Counted from the stretch's first letter, positions 53,227-63,809 are shown. The stretch: DNA of 64,000 nucleotides from DATGLG01 sp035294245 (GCA_035294245.1 DATGLG010000055.1:24649-88648); one strand, 5' to 3'. Program-made: numbers and translations. Notes: generated by a model not told the origin, from the letters alone.

Positions 53227-53718
53227 CTACGGCTCGTATTGCCGCAGATAGGCGAGGCCGTAGATCTCGCGGCATAGGCTGCCGACGCTGTCGTAATCAT
53301 AGGCCGCGCTCTCGACGGCGCCGCGCCGAACCGTTGCGGGAGCCGCGGGGTCGAATTGCACATAGAACGGCCGCGCGGCGCTCATTGACGGCGTGCCTGT
53401 GCCGGTCGTGACCGTGCCGCAGAGGAACCAGCCGGCGGCGTGGACTTGCCTCTTAGGTGCTGCGATGCCGTTATCGACGACGGCCGTGGCGACGAGGGGA
53501 TCGAATTGATAGGTGGCACCGGCAGGGATTTGCCAGTCGCGCGCGAGATAGGCGACCGCCGCCTGCCGCGCCGCTTGCTCGCTCGGCGGCGCCTTCGCGG
53601 CATGCGCTGCCGCGAATTCGCCGGCCACGTCATCGGGCATCACATGGGGAAGAGCGCAGCCGCCGAGCACGGCAAGGAGGCTCAGGACGGAGACATGCCG
53701 GAGAGTCGCGAGCCTCAT
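53227..53718 (-). CDS. Lipoprotein of unknown function
   Basis: A 163-residue lipoprotein with a lipobox AVLGGC at about residue 21. The mature part has YLARDWQIPAGATYQFDPLV, then AAGWFLCGTVTTGTGTPSMS and a C-terminal GSLCREIYGLAYLRQYEP with two Cys. No family is recognised. The gene starts right beside the repeat cluster at 53.8 kb. Confidence 0.6.
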   Translation of the reverse strand: MRLATLRHVSVLSLLAVLGGCALPHVMPDDVAGEFAAAHAAKAPPSEQAARQAAVAYLARDWQIPAGATYQFDPLVATAVVDNGIAAPKRQVHAAGWFLCGTVTTGTGTPSMSAARPFYVQFDPAAPATVRRGAVESAAYDYDSVGSLCREIYGLAYLRQYEP

Positions 53719-53784
53719 GTGCAAACTTCCCCACCGCCCGCGCTTGGAGCGCGGCTCACTTGCTCAGCCGTCGTCCCCGCGCAG

Positions 53785-54048
53785 GCGCTACGGCATGCAC
53801 ACAAGTCTGGATGGGCGCCGCTTCCAAAGGAATAGCCGTTATTCCGGCCGGAGCCCCCGGGTCCCGCCGAAGGCGGGCCCGAGGACAGGCTCCGCGGAGA
53901 GCCGGAATCCAGGTTTTCCGCGGAAATACTGGCTTCCCGCTTCCGCGGGAATGACGAGGGGGAGAGTGCAGACTGAGATGTGTGCATGCCGTAGCGCGCA
54001 AGCGGGGACCCAGAAGGCGCTGGATTCCCGCTTTCGCGGGAATGACGA
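53785..54048. repeat. Composite palindromic repeat, copy 2
   Basis: A 19-base perfect inverted pair GCGCTACGGCATGCACACA (53785-53803) and its complement (53979-53997) bounds about 213 bases made of several hairpins of the ATTCCGGCC/GGCCGGAAT and TTCCCGC/GCGGGAA type. A further hairpin ATTCCCGCTTTCGCGGGAAT lies at 54024-54043. The section from about 53839 to 53998 is repeated in opposite orientation at the window end (63841-64000) at roughly 95 percent identity by eye. Confidence 0.8.
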
Positions 54049-54124
54049 TTGAGTGTTGCAGCAATCTTGCCACAGGCCGCGTGCCCGCGCATTCGAAACC
54101 GGCGCAGCCTGCGCTCGCCCCGCC

Positions 54125-54535
54125 TCACCGCGCCGCGCGGGACTCGGCCGCGCGGGGCTCGATGGCCGCGGGATGGAAACTCGATTGCCGGCCGGCACTC
54201 TCGAGCGCATCCAGGCGGGCGCGGAGGGCGGCTGCCGCGAGCGCCAGTGGCGCGGTGCGGGCGCGCCCCTCGTAAGCTCCGATCCGCGCGCGCGGTCCGC
54301 CGGCGGTACTCACCTCCCAGGCCAGCCCGGCGGGGGCGAGAGTGAGTGCCGCATCGAGAGAGCGGGTATAGTCGCAGCGCGCCGGAGCGCCGAACTCCAG
54401 GCTGATCCACAGGCCGACTCGGCGGGGATAGGGGATGGCGGCCAAGACGATCCTGATGTCGAGCTCGCGATCGCCCTCGGGCGCCTGCTCGATGTCCCGA
54501 ATAAGGGATGAGAGATCGACGCGTGGATCGTTCAT
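54125..54535 (-). CDS. Conserved hypothetical protein
   Basis: A 136-residue soluble protein with N-terminal DPRVDLSSLIRDIEQAPEGD and a central RRVGLWISLEFGAPARCDYT, then Ala/Arg-rich helices. No signal peptide. AAGGAGGG precedes the ATG at 54535, and in-frame sequence further upstream is non-conserved. Divergent from the secreted protein gene at 54935, about 400 bases away. Function unknown. Confidence 0.6.
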   Translation of the reverse strand: MNDPRVDLSSLIRDIEQAPEGDRELDIRIVLAAIPYPRRVGLWISLEFGAPARCDYTRSLDAALTLAPAGLAWEVSTAGGPRARIGAYEGRARTAPLALAAAALRARLDALESAGRQSSFHPAAIEPRAAESRAAR

Positions 54536-54934
54536 GCGAGCCCTCCTTCGGGACGCACCAATGCGCGCCCGGACTCCGCCCCTCCCCGGGGATAATATTG
54601 GCACCGCCCCGGTGCGATCAACTTGGACGCGATAAGAGACTCGGCCGGGACAGGCGGCTCGAATCCTATAAGTCTCATAAAAAGCCCCGCCGGCACGTCG
54701 GGCGACGGGCGAGGCGGGGCAGTCGGGATTGCATCTTCCTTTTCGCGGGGAACGGCCGGCCAAACAAACCAGAACTTCTGGCGCTTGACTTAGCTTTCCT
54801 AAGCCATTGCCGGGCGGATGCTGTTGCCGCCGTCGATTTCCACGGGCCGCCGCGGTCCGCTGCCGCTATCCTTGTCGCGGCGCCGCGGTCGCGCCGAGCG
54901 CGCGGGCGGCACGCCGAGACGAGAGGAGGAGTCG
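54536..54934. other. Divergent spacer
   Basis: A 399-base GC-rich region between divergent small genes. It must contain promoters for both; I see no clear -35/-10 pair, no extended palindrome and no convincing ORF. Confidence 0.5.
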
Positions 54935-55279
54935 ATGCGACCAATCATCCTGGCCGCAGTCTTGCTGAGCGCTCCCGCGGCCGCGGCGGCGGAGCTTCCC
55001 GTCCATCACGGCTTCCTCACCGGGAAGAGCTATCTCCAGATCAGCGACGTGGTGAAGCCGCTCTACGTCTCCGGCCTCATCGACGGCCTGCTCGGCAGCC
55101 CCCTCTTCGGCGCCCCGGCCGAGGGCAAGGTGGCGCGGCTCGGCGCCTGCCTGGAGAAGATGAGCAGCGGTCAGGCGACGGCGGTCGTGACGCGCTATGT
55201 GCGCGCGCATCCGGCGCAGCAGGACTGGGACATGCAGGTGCTGGCCTATGACGCGCTCCACGACCTCTGCGGCTTCTGA
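54935..55279 (+). CDS. Small secreted protein, Rap1a/Tai-like pattern
   Basis: A 114-residue exported protein. A signal peptide (residues 1-19) precedes a helical domain with FLTGKSYLQISDVVKPLYVSG, LIDGL, then GACLEKMSSGQATAVVTRYV and a C-terminal DALHDLCGF. Two Cys may pair. The spacing of the helix pairs and the CL-E-K-M-x(n)-C pattern recall Rap1a/Tai immunity-type proteins, but I cannot prove membership. GAGGAGGA precedes the ATG. Confidence 0.55.
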   Translation: MRPIILAAVLLSAPAAAAAELPVHHGFLTGKSYLQISDVVKPLYVSGLIDGLLGSPLFGAPAEGKVARLGACLEKMSSGQATAVVTRYVRAHPAQQDWDMQVLAYDALHDLCGF

Positions 55280-55381
55280 GCGGGCGCGCTCCCCCGAGCG
55301 CGGCGCTTCCCGCCGCACCCGCCTTCGGCTATGGATGGGCTGGAGCGAGGGGCGCCGGCCGCGGCAATAGGGGGAGGGTCC

Positions 55382-55840
55382 ATGGGCCTGGTCACGCGAT
55401 ACCTCAAGACGTGGAACGAGCTCGGGCCCTACGAGCGGTTCGAGCAGGTGCTCGCGCTCCTTCTGACCGTCGTCATCGCGGTGGTGATCATCGGCTCGCT
55501 CGCCGACCTCGTCCGCGACGTCTACGACATCTTCGCCACCGCCGCCGTATCCCTCAGCGACCGCGCCTTCGCCATCATCTTCGGCGACATCATGACCGTG
55601 CTGATCGCCCTCGAGTTCAACCACTCGATCGTCCAGGTCCTGCACAATCGCGAGCATCTCATCCAGGTGCGGACCGTGGTGCTGATCGCCATCCTGGCCA
55701 TCGCGCGGAAATTCATCGTCATCGACGTCGCGACGCTCTCCGCCGAGACCTTGATCGCGCTCGCGGTGGTCGCGGCGGCGCTTGCCTTGCTCCATTGGGT
55801 CCTCGCCGCGACCGATCGCGCCGACAAGGCGCGCGAGTAG
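55382..55840 (+). CDS. PsiE-family membrane protein
   Basis: A 152-residue inner-membrane protein with four hydrophobic helices and the PsiE pattern: an N-terminal amphipathic stretch (YERFEQVLALLLTVVIAVVI), ALEFNHSIVQVLHNREH in the loop, then ARKFIVIDVATLSAETL. PsiE is phosphate-starvation-inducible in E. coli, function unknown. GGGAGGG precedes the ATG. No Pho box is evident. Confidence 0.8.
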   Translation: MGLVTRYLKTWNELGPYERFEQVLALLLTVVIAVVIIGSLADLVRDVYDIFATAAVSLSDRAFAIIFGDIMTVLIALEFNHSIVQVLHNREHLIQVRTVVLIAILAIARKFIVIDVATLSAETLIALAVVAAALALLHWVLAATDRADKARE

Positions 55841-55887
55841 CGCCGTCCGGAGCCGCGGCGGCGGAACGAGAGCACGCGGCGCTGGAG

Positions 55888-56589
55888 CTAGGCGAGGCTC
55901 GCCTGGGGCAGCAGATAGAAGGCGATGGCGATGAAGAAGCAGCCGCTGCCGATCACCACGCAGAGATGCCAGAGGGGGTTGTTGAAGGGCAGGCGCTCCC
56001 AGCGATAGAAGAGGAGCCCGCCCGTATAGGCGAGGCCGCCGGCCGCGAAGAGGAGGACGGGCACGAGGCCGACGGCCTCGTAGAGCGCCCCGCTCCAGGC
56101 CAGCACCAGCCAGCCCATGGCGAGATAGAGCGGAAGGGCGATGCGGTGGAAGCGCGGGCCGCGCAGGATGCGCAGGACCGCGCCGGTGATCGCGATGGCC
56201 CAGGTGGTGGCGAGGAGCTCCCAGCCGGCGTGGTGCCAGAGCGCCAGGATCGTCACCGGCGTATAGGTGCCGGCGATGAAGAAGAAGATCATGCAGTGGT
56301 CGAGGGCGCGGAAGATCGGCTTGCGGCGCGCGTGGCGGGAGCCGTGATAGAGGGCCGAGGCGAGGAACGCCAGGATCATCGAGGTGCCGTAGACGAGGAC
56401 GGCGACGAGGTGGAGTGCGCTCTGGCGCGGCCAGGCGCGCAGCACGAGATAGGCGAGGCCAACAACGCTGGCGACGGCGGCGCTGCCCTGGATGGCAGCG
56501 CTCGTGAATTCTTCCGTGAGCGTCCTCGCGCGCGTCTCGAGCGCATCCGCCCTCTCACGCCTCATCGCTCCGTCTTCGCTTGCGCTCAT
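55888..56589 (-). CDS. Hemolysin III / PAQR family membrane protein
   Basis: A 233-residue integral membrane protein of the HlyIII/YqfA (PAQR) family, predicted zinc hydrolase-like. Characteristic motifs are SALYHG, RALDHCMIFFFIAGTYTPV and NPLWHLCVVIGSGCFFIA, which supply the Ser, Asp and His ligands of the family. About seven helices are visible. The gene is divergent from the 99-residue protein gene at 56921. Its haemolytic name is historical. Confidence 0.9.
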   Translation of the reverse strand: MSASEDGAMRRERADALETRARTLTEEFTSAAIQGSAAVASVVGLAYLVLRAWPRQSALHLVAVLVYGTSMILAFLASALYHGSRHARRKPIFRALDHCMIFFFIAGTYTPVTILALWHHAGWELLATTWAIAITGAVLRILRGPRFHRIALPLYLAMGWLVLAWSGALYEAVGLVPVLLFAAGGLAYTGGLLFYRWERLPFNNPLWHLCVVIGSGCFFIAIAFYLLPQASLA

Positions 56590-56920
56590 GATTCAGCCTT
56601 GCTGTTACAACAGCCGGCACATCGGCTTCGTTCCCCGCGCGGGCGAAAATTCCTCCCGCGCGCGGATCGCACGATCCTGCGGCGATCCGCCGCGCCTTCG
56701 CTGCGACCCGGAACGAGATCAAGCCTAGCAGCGCGGAATTACCGCGCCGTAAAGATTTCGGGTCACTTTCGCGACACGTTTCGGCGCGCGCCGGCCGCGA
56801 CCCCGCTTGACCATGTGCAGCAGGACCCCACGTGGAGTCGAGGGAGCCGTGCTCTGCGACGCGCTGTGCCGCCTCGCGCCGTGGATGCGGCCGCAAGCCG
56901 CAAGCGAAAGGAGGGTTGCG
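56590..56920. other. Divergent spacer between hlyIII and a small gene
   Basis: A 331-base GC-rich region. It contains a GCTGTT/AACAGC hairpin near the hlyIII start (56601-56616), and a TTGACC at 56813 without a convincing -10. No other structure stands out. Confidence 0.5.
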
Positions 56921-57220
56921 ATGAAACTGACTTCCGCAGGAGTGGAGCGGACGGTAAGCCAGATCGGCGCCGAGGCGATCCCCGAGAACCATCCGGCGCT
57001 GCCGCAGCTGAGCAGGATCTTCGGAAACCACACCTTCTTCCTCGACGCCGACGGCCTCCACATCGTGGAGCCGGTCGAATCCGATCGGCCCGTCTCCGGC
57101 ATGGGCCGGCTCGTGAAGCTCGCGAGCTGGAACGACCCCAGCCAGACGAGCCTGGCGCCCCATGAGCCGGAGCCGACCGGAGTCGTGATCGTGCTCGGAC
57201 GCGACGGCTCGGCGTCATGA
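56921..57220 (+). CDS. Conserved hypothetical protein
   Basis: A 99-residue soluble protein with an N-terminal helix (SAGVERTVSQIGAEAIPEN), then strands around IFGNHTFFLDADGLHIVEP and KLASWNDPSQTSLAPHEPEP. AAAGGAGGG precedes the ATG. I have seen similar short proteins in alphaproteobacteria but know no function. Confidence 0.6.
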   Translation: MKLTSAGVERTVSQIGAEAIPENHPALPQLSRIFGNHTFFLDADGLHIVEPVESDRPVSGMGRLVKLASWNDPSQTSLAPHEPEPTGVVIVLGRDGSAS

Positions 57221-57411
57221 CGGCGGGCGCTGCCGCAGCCGCCGATCGCATGGACGGGGTGCTTGGGCGAGCATGACGGCGGAGGCCGAAGCCCGTGCGG
57301 CCTCCGCCGCGGGGGGCGCGCCGTGGCGCCATGTCCGCCCGCGCCCGCCGCCGCATGGCGCGCGCACCGGCGCGCAACAACAATCAATCAACAATCAATG
57401 TGGAGACTCCC

Positions 57412-57612
57412 ATGACCCGTTATCGCTGCTATTTCGTCAACAAGGAGGAGACGGTCACCGGCCTCGAGGACGTGCACGCCCAGAGCGACCGCGAGGCGAA
57501 GGAGAAGGCCCAGGCGCTGCTTCAAGACAAGCCCGAGACGGGGGAAGGCTTCGAGCTGTGGCGCGCTGACAAGATCGTAACACGGGAGGCGCCGCCGAAG
57601 CCGCGGCGCTAG
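57412..57612 (+). CDS. Small hypothetical protein, paralogue A
   Basis: A 66-residue soluble basic/acidic protein: YRCYFVNKEETVTGLEDVHA, then helical EAKEKAQALLQDKPE, and FELWRADKIV. It is a paralogue of the protein at 58258, sharing Y-x-C-Y-F, a V-x-A-x-SD run and F-E-x-W. A short GGAGA tract lies upstream of the ATG, and the leader is A/C-rich (CAACAACAATCAATCAAC). Function unknown. Confidence 0.6.
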   Translation: MTRYRCYFVNKEETVTGLEDVHAQSDREAKEKAQALLQDKPETGEGFELWRADKIVTREAPPKPRR

Positions 57613-57746
57613 CGGCGCTGGTCGGGCCGGCGCGCCTGCGCGAGCCTGTGACGAGAAAGGGACGGGCGCGATTTTCGGTTGGGCGCGGCGGCGTTTGGAG
57701 GTAAGAAGGGACGGGGACGTCGGGGCCGCCTTATGGACGGAGAGCC

Positions 57747-57983
57747 ATGAGACGAGCCCTTACAGCAACTGCAGCGCTGCTCCTTCTTCTCGGCACGGCC
57801 GCCTGCAGCAATCTCGATGAGACGACCAAGGACATGCTCGCCGGCGGCGCCGTCGGCGTCGGCACGGGCGCCGTCGTGACCGCGGCGACGGGCGGCTGTA
57901 TCTGGTGCGGCGCCGCCATCGGCGGCGCCGTGGGCACGGCCGCCGGCTATCTCTACGACCAGGTCCATAAGGGGAATCTCTAG
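57747..57983 (+). CDS. Glycine-zipper lipoprotein
   Basis: A 78-residue lipoprotein with lipobox GTAAC (Cys at about residue 20). The mature part is rich in glycine-zipper repeats (AGGAVGVGTGAVVTAATGG, then AIGGAVGTAAGYLYD) of the osmotically inducible lipoprotein type and holds two further Cys (GGCIWCGA). It is likely an outer-membrane or periplasmic stress protein. Confidence 0.75.
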   Translation: MRRALTATAALLLLLGTAACSNLDETTKDMLAGGAVGVGTGAVVTAATGGCIWCGAAIGGAVGTAAGYLYDQVHKGNL

Positions 57984-58073
57984 GCGCGGACTCGATCGAG
58001 CGGCGATAGGACGCAGGCGTCGGCCCGCGCTCCTCGAAGCCGCCGATCCGGGATTCGCCTCGCGAGGTGGCAC

Positions 58074-58163
58074 ATGAAGATGAGCTGGTACCCGCTTCTG
58101 CCTTTCGCGCTGATGGTCGCGGTCACGATCGGCTTCATGGCCTGGGGCCTCGCCTATTCCTGA
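58074..58163 (+). CDS. 29-residue single-helix membrane protein
   Basis: A very short frame encoding one hydrophobic helix (PLLPFALMVAVTIGFMAWGL) after a short polar start. GCGAGGTGG lies just upstream of the ATG. Such mini membrane proteins are frequently overlooked. It sits in a tract of small genes; whether it is translated is open. Confidence 0.4.
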   Translation: MKMSWYPLLPFALMVAVTIGFMAWGLAYS

Positions 58164-58257
58164 GCGCGCCGCGCGTGGCGCGGCCAGATGTCCCATTCTT
58201 GTCATGGCTCAAGCCCTATCCTTTCCGGGCGTCAACGGGGGGTGGAGAGAGGCGAGC

Positions 58258-58548
58258 ATGGCGAGCTATTGGTGCTATTTCCTCGACGAGGAATCGACCC
58301 TCGCGGACGGCGAGGGGGTTGTCGCCGAGAGCGACGACGCGGCGCGGCTGGCGAGCGAGCGGCTGTTTCTCGCCGCGCGTGATGCCTTCCTCGGCTTCGA
58401 GGTGTGGCAGGGCTCGCGCTTCGTCCACCGCCACATCAAGCCGCTGCCCCAGATCCGGGCGGTGGCGCCGAGCAAGGCGGCAGTCGCGGCGAAGCCTGCG
58501 GCCGAGGTCGTCGAGCTCGAGGAGCGCCGGCTCCTGGTTAACGGCTGA
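58258..58548 (+). CDS. Small hypothetical protein, paralogue B
   Basis: A 96-residue protein related to the one at 57412: YWCYFLDEESTLADGEGVVA, then LASERLFLAARDAFLGFEVW, and a C-terminal Ala/Glu/Val-rich tail. GGAGAG lies upstream of the ATG. Two copies within 850 bases, on either side of a lipoprotein, suggest a local duplication. No family recognised. Confidence 0.6.
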   Translation: MASYWCYFLDEESTLADGEGVVAESDDAARLASERLFLAARDAFLGFEVWQGSRFVHRHIKPLPQIRAVAPSKAAVAAKPAAEVVELEERRLLVNG

Positions 58549-58681
58549 GCGCTGCCGAAGCCATTGTCACCCTGACAATTTTAGCACTGCGGCACCGTGC
58601 GGCGCCCTTGCTCCGGCGCGCGCGGGGGCGTAGTTTCGCAGCCGCAATATCGCCCGTCCCCTCTCGAAGGAGCCGCAGCCC

Positions 58682-59884
58682 GTGTCGTTCCTCGCCTCAC
58701 GGCTTGCCCGCATCAAGCCGTCGCCCACCATCGCCGTGACCACCAAAGCCGCCGAGCTCAAGGCCGCGGGCCGCGACGTCATCGGCCTCGGCGCCGGCGA
58801 GCCCGACTTCGACACGCCCCCGCACATCAAGGAGGCGGCGGCGAAGGCGATGCGCGACGGCAAGACGAAATACACGGCGGTCAACGGCATTATCGAGCTG
58901 CGCGAGGCCATCTGCGCCAAGTTCAAGCGCGAGAACGGGCTCGATTACAAGCCCGACCAGATCACCGTCGGCTGCGGCGGCAAGCAGGTGCTCTACAACG
59001 CCATCGTCGCCACCGTCGAGGCGGGGGACGAGGTCATCATTCCGGCACCCTATTGGGTGAGCTATCCCGACATCGTGCTGCTCTGCGAGGGAACGCCCGT
59101 CTTCATCGACTGCCCCGCCGAGAGCGGCTTCAAGCTCAAGCCCGCCGATCTCGAGCGCGCCATCACGCCCAAGACGAAATGGGTCATTCTCAACTCCCCG
59201 AGCAATCCCACGGGCGCTGCCTATACCCGCGCCGAGCTCAAGGCGCTGACGGAGGTGCTGCTGCGCCATCCCCATGTCTGGGTGATGACCGACGACATGT
59301 ACGAGCACCTCGTCTATGACGACTTCAAGTTCACCACCCCGGCGCAGATCGAGCCCGGCCTCCATTCGCGCACGCTCACCGTCAACGGCCTCTCCAAGGC
59401 CTATTGCATGACGGGCTGGCGCGTCGGCTATGCCGGCGGGCCCCTCGAGCTCATCAAGGCGATGAACAAGGTGCAGTCCCAGAGCTCGACCCACACCTCG
59501 ACGATCAGCCAATGGGCCGGGGTCGCGGCCCTCAACGGGCCGCAGGACTTCATCCCCAAGCACAACAAGGTGTTCCAGGAGCGCCGCGACCTCGTGGTCT
59601 CGATGCTCAACCAGGCCAAGGGCCTCCACTGCCCCAAGCCCGAGGGCGCCTTCTACGTCTATCCGAGCTGCGCGGGCGCCATCGGGCGCAAGACGCCCGA
59701 GGGCAAGAGGATCGCGACCGACGAGGACTTCGTCACCTATCTCCTCGAGAGCGAGGGGGTCGCGGTGGTGCAGGGTGCCGCCTTCGGCCTCGCCCCCCAT
59801 TTCCGCATCTCCTACGCCACGGCGACCGAGGCGCTCGAGGAGGCCTGCCGCCGCATCCAGCGCGCCTGCGGCGCGCTGAATTAG
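58682..59884 (+). CDS. aatA: Aspartate aminotransferase (class I, gamma-type)
   Basis: A 400-residue PLP enzyme converting aspartate and 2-oxoglutarate to oxaloacetate and glutamate. The class I signature VNGLSKAYCMTGWRVGY contains the PLP Lys near 239; other landmarks are GAGEPDFDTPPHI, SPSNPTGAAY and PHFRISYATATEALEEAC. The start is GTG with GAAGGAG upstream. In alphaproteobacteria this branch often also acts on aromatic or prephenate substrates. It precedes a divergent-orientation pckA, and together they link oxaloacetate to amino acids and PEP. Confidence 0.93.
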   Translation: MSFLASRLARIKPSPTIAVTTKAAELKAAGRDVIGLGAGEPDFDTPPHIKEAAAKAMRDGKTKYTAVNGIIELREAICAKFKRENGLDYKPDQITVGCGGKQVLYNAIVATVEAGDEVIIPAPYWVSYPDIVLLCEGTPVFIDCPAESGFKLKPADLERAITPKTKWVILNSPSNPTGAAYTRAELKALTEVLLRHPHVWVMTDDMYEHLVYDDFKFTTPAQIEPGLHSRTLTVNGLSKAYCMTGWRVGYAGGPLELIKAMNKVQSQSSTHTSTISQWAGVAALNGPQDFIPKHNKVFQERRDLVVSMLNQAKGLHCPKPEGAFYVYPSCAGAIGRKTPEGKRIATDEDFVTYLLESEGVAVVQGAAFGLAPHFRISYATATEALEEACRRIQRACGALN

Positions 59885-59919
59885 GGGAATTCGTCGTCGC
59901 GACGCATCTCCACCTCACG

Positions 59920-60067
59920 CCCCCACCTCACCCGCTCGCTCCGCTCGCACCCTCTCCGCCCCACTGGGGCGGAGAGGGCAAGGAGCGCCGTAGGCGCGAC
60001 GAGGGTGAGGTGGGGGACAAAAGCGAGCGGGTGAGGTGGGGGACAAAAGCGAGCAGGTGAGGCGGGG
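59920..60067. repeat. Hairpin plus 26-base tandem repeats
   Basis: A 13-base-stem hairpin CCCTCTCCGCCCC-ACT-GGGGCGGAGAGGG (59950-59978) is nested in a second inverted pair, CCCCCACCTCACCC (59920-59933) with GGGTGAGGTGGGGG (60003-60016). Then come two 26-base tandem units starting GTGAGGTGGGGGACAAAAGC (60005-60030 and 60031-60056) and a partial third. The whole lies between the convergent stops of aatA and pckA and may also terminate transcription. Confidence 0.85.
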
Positions 60068-60078
60068 AATTCGCGTCC

Positions 60079-61686
<1,608 letters not shown>

Positions 61687-61917
61687 GAATTCCTCCCTCG
61701 TTGTGGCATAGGGACGTGATCGCTGTGCCGCGTCCCCCGCCCTCCGTCGGCCCCTGGCCTCGCGTCCCGAGAGCCGCCGCGGCCCCCTGACGATACAAGC
61801 GCCCTCGGCCGCTGCGCAATCTCCCGGGCGACATGCCCAATTTAATCACAGCAAGGCTTTGCCCGCGGGACCATTTTGATCACAAGCGGAGAGGGGTTTT
61901 CGCGCTGCAGCGAAGCG

Positions 61918-62658
61918 TCAGCGCCCGCCGAGGGTCGAGGCCGCCAGGGCCTCTTGCGGATCGGTCATGGGGTGGGGTGCGGGCCAGTCGAGTGCCGCGC
62001 CCGTCGGATAGCGGACGAGGAGGAAGTCGATGGCGGCCCCGTCCTCCTCGGTGCGGAAGGCGACGGGCACGTCGTGGGAATCGAGCCAGACGAATTGCCG
62101 CGTGTCGCTGTCGATCTCGTAGCGGCGCAGATTGCCGGGGCCGCCGCGGAACGCCGCGGGGTCGACGCCGCCGCCGCTGATGCGCACCTTGTAGAGCCGG
62201 CCGTCCCGCGTCGACATCATCGTGTCGGTATTGAGGATGGCGGCCGACCAGGGATTGGAGGGATGCACGTCGGCGGGCGCCGTCACGGTTCCCGCCGGTG
62301 TCGTGATGACGAAGCCGCCGCCGCGCGCCTCGCCGCTCACGGTGATGGGCTTGCCGTTGATCTCGGTGACGCCGTGATAGGCGACGAGGCGGCCGCCGCG
62401 CCAATGCTCGCTGCGCGCCGCCGTCTCGCGGAACACGACGACGCCGAGAAGCTTCACCGCGACCTCGAGCCGGCTCTCCACCGCGGTCTCGTTGCCGCGC
62501 CGATCGACGATATTCGTGTAGGTGCCGATATCGCCGTAGAGCGGATGCACGATGCGGTAGTCGTAGCGCTGGGATGCCGCGCGGGCGTCGATCGGGTGCG
62601 ATGCGACGATCGCCCCGATCATCATGGCGCAAGCCAGAGCGGTGAGCGGTCTGGTCAC
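61918..62658 (-). CDS. DUF6134 secreted protein
   Basis: A 246-residue exported protein. The signal peptide TRPLTALACAMMIGAIVASH ends before ARAASQRYDY. The mature part is beta-rich, with IVHPLYGDIGTYTNIVDRRG and RTEEDGAAIDFLLVRYP. I chose a GTG at 62658, which has a GGGGG tract upstream; a GTG at 62676 is possible. The family is of unknown function, resembling DUF3108-like lipid or polymer-binding barrels. Confidence 0.7.
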   Translation of the reverse strand: MTRPLTALACAMMIGAIVASHPIDARAASQRYDYRIVHPLYGDIGTYTNIVDRRGNETAVESRLEVAVKLLGVVVFRETAARSEHWRGGRLVAYHGVTEINGKPITVSGEARGGGFVITTPAGTVTAPADVHPSNPWSAAILNTDTMMSTRDGRLYKVRISGGGVDPAAFRGGPGNLRRYEIDSDTRQFVWLDSHDVPVAFRTEEDGAAIDFLLVRYPTGAALDWPAPHPMTDPQEALAASTLGGR

Positions 62659-62891
62659 GGCGCCCCCATTTGGCACGGCAGGCTTATGCTTAACGCCGCG
62701 TTAAGTATAACCGGATTCCTTGGCCTGCCAATAGGCTAGCGGGAATTTTCCAGAGCACCCGCGGGATCGACCCCCATATCTTGTTGGCTTTCCCGAGCCG
62801 CGGCGGATATCGATGGTTTCCGCAGCCCCATTCGGGGTTTTCCCGATGTGCGGCGCGGGATCCGGGATCGACAGGCGAGGGGGTGGACGGG

Positions 62892-63809
62892 ATGAGAATC
62901 GCGGTGATGGCGGCGGGGGCCGTGGGTGGCTATTTCGGCGCAAGGCTCGCGGCGGCCGGCGAGGAGGTGCATGTCCTCGCGCGCGGCGCCCATCTCGAGG
63001 CCATCCGCGCCGAGGGCCTGCGCATCGAGAGCCCGCGGGGCGATCTCGTCATCCGCCCCGCGCAGGCGACCGACGATCCCGCCGCGATCGGCCCCGTCGA
63101 CATCGTGCTCTTCGCGGTCAAGCTATGGGACACCGAGGCCGCCGGCGCCCTCTGCAAGCCGCTCCTCGGCCGCGACACGGCGGTCGTCTCGCTCCTGAAT
63201 GGCGTCGACAGCGAGGAGCGCCTCGCCGCCATCCTCGGGCGCGAGCATGTGATGGGCGGGGTCGCCTATATCGCCTCGACCATCGCGGCGCCGGGCCTCA
63301 TCCGCCACACCGGCACCATGGCGCGGCTCGTCTTCGGCGAGCTCGACGGCACGCGCAGCCGGCGCGGCGCAGCGCTCCTCGTCGCTTGCGAGAGGGCGGG
63401 AATCGATAGCCAGCTCACCGATGCGATCGCGACGGAGCTGTGGCGCAAATTCGTCCTGCTCGCCGCCTTCAGCGGCGTCACGGCCTTGACCCGCCAGGCG
63501 GCCGGCGCCATCCGCGCCGAGCCCTGGGCGCGCCGCCTCTTCCTCGACGCCGTGGCCGAGGTGGCGGCGGTGGGTCGCGCCCGGGGCATCGCCCTCGACA
63601 CGGCGATGGTCGCCGAGATCGGCGCCACCCTCGACAGGCTGCCCGCCGAGATGCGCGCCTCCATGGCCGTCGATCTCGAGCGCGGCAACCGCCTCGAGCT
63701 CGACTGGCTCTCGGGGGCGGTGGTGCGCCTCGGCGAGGCGGCCGGGGTGCCGACGCCCGTGCACCGCGTCATCGCCGCCGCGCTCTCGTTCTACGCCCAA
63801 GGGCGATAG
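62892..63809 (+). CDS. panE: Ketopantoate reductase family protein
   Basis: A 305-residue two-domain NADPH enzyme reducing 2-dehydropantoate to pantoate in coenzyme A synthesis. The Rossmann loop is AAGAVGGYFGARLAAAG near the N-terminus; the catalytic Lys lies in the central AVKLWDTE segment and the C-terminal helical domain holds the conserved WRKFVLLAAFSG and MRASMAVDLERGNRLELDWL. A GGGGGTGG tract precedes the ATG. Alphaproteobacteria often carry several paralogues, so redundancy with ilvC-type activity is possible. Confidence 0.88.
   Translation: MRIAVMAAGAVGGYFGARLAAAGEEVHVLARGAHLEAIRAEGLRIESPRGDLVIRPAQATDDPAAIGPVDIVLFAVKLWDTEAAGALCKPLLGRDTAVVSLLNGVDSEERLAAILGREHVMGGVAYIASTIAAPGLIRHTGTMARLVFGELDGTRSRRGAALLVACERAGIDSQLTDAIATELWRKFVLLAAFSGVTALTRQAAGAIRAEPWARRLFLDAVAEVAAVGRARGIALDTAMVAEIGATLDRLPAEMRASMAVDLERGNRLELDWLSGAVVRLGEAAGVPTPVHRVIAAALSFYAQGR

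Noticed and set aside
53717..54410. Several open frames with repeated peptides such as VIPAKAGIQ in the 53.8-54.4 kb region
   Set aside because: These are translations of the palindromic intergenic repeat; the same peptides recur at the window end, and no start signal or domain supports them.
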